From positions 1 through 5,743 of the forward strand of contig JAJPKI010000207.1 of assembly GCA_021323835.1 (NCBI GenBank): a stretch of DNA of 5,743 bases, written 5' to 3'. The stretch's first letter is position 1. Every line of letters starts with the position of its first letter. The position numbers and the translations under genes were made by a program. Below the pieces are notes generated by a model that did no database searches, was not told the DNA's origin, and was given only the letters and a program-made list of their open reading frames with translations. This document shows, one piece after another, positions 5,664-5,743 of this stretch. The stretch is from Verrucomicrobiota bacterium. Its GTDB lineage: Bacteria > Verrucomicrobiota > Verrucomicrobiia > Limisphaerales > UBA11358.

Positions 5664-5743
5664 AAATCACACCGTCAAAACAGAAACGGAATTAACGTAA
5701 CGTCTGGAAAATTGTCGGGCAAGTTAATTTGTGATTTTTTTCA
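5664..5743 (-). promoter_or_regulatory. Leader of nuoB, possible weak promoter
   Basis: These 80 bases upstream of nuoB are AT-rich and carry no recognisable coding sequence; the window ends before any nuoA can be identified. On the minus strand TTGCCC (5717-5722) is followed after 17 bases by TACGTT (5694-5699), a poor -35/-10 pair. The heptamer AAATCAC (5664-5670) is inverted as GTGATTT at 5731-5737, which may be chance. No operator or riboswitch is recognised. Whether the operon starts here or upstream at nuoA cannot be decided from the window. Confidence 0.2.

Overview
This window is a segment of a bacterial respiratory complex I (proton-translocating NADH:quinone oxidoreductase, nuo) gene cluster, almost entirely on the minus strand. 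Read in the direction of transcription (right to left) the order is nuoB, nuoC, nuoD, nuoE, then a tRNA-Gln gene on the opposite strand, a 92-codon unknown ORF, nuoF, a 166-codon unknown ORF, and the first 72 codons of nuoG, which runs off the left edge. NuoB and NuoC-D form the connecting and quinone-site part of the hydrophilic arm. NuoE, NuoF and NuoG form the NADH-oxidising module that carries electrons from FMN through Fe-S clusters. The membrane subunits (nuoA, nuoH-N) are not in the window. All cluster ligands and signature motifs that should be visible are present, so the complex looks functional.

Separate nuoC and nuoD genes (not the E. coli nuoCD fusion), a lysine-rich insertion in NuoF, an insertion in the NuoG ferredoxin domain and a GC-rich hairpin-pair repeat between nuoB and nuoC together suggest a member of the Verrucomicrobiota (Pedosphaera/Limisphaerales-like). 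This assignment is from remembered family appearance, not from a search, and is moderate at best. The nuo genes have fairly high GC (one sampled 60-base line of nuoF is 60% GC), while the two unknown ORFs are strikingly AT-rich (sampled lines 32-35% GC).

Region by region: 1-218 nuoG start; 221-721 unknown AT-rich gene, possibly of the SF0329-type family; 725-2170 nuoF; 2172-2450 small unknown AT-rich gene; 2460-2487 candidate promoter and 2502-2575 tRNA-Gln(CUG) on the plus strand; 2578-3111 nuoE; 3108-4370 nuoD; 4376-5047 nuoC with a GTG start; 5066-5126 double-hairpin inverted repeat; 5136-5663 nuoB; 5664-5743 leader or intergenic DNA. No intergenic stretch exceeds about 90 bases.

Most of the window is core metabolism. 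What is unusual is the architecture: a tRNA gene pointing against the operon, two unrelated AT-rich genes fitted within 1-3 bases of the neighbouring nuo start codons, a near-absence of Shine-Dalgarno sequences, and an inverted repeat whose two arms differ by an exactly compensated base pair. I found no convincing new defence, mobile or regulatory system.
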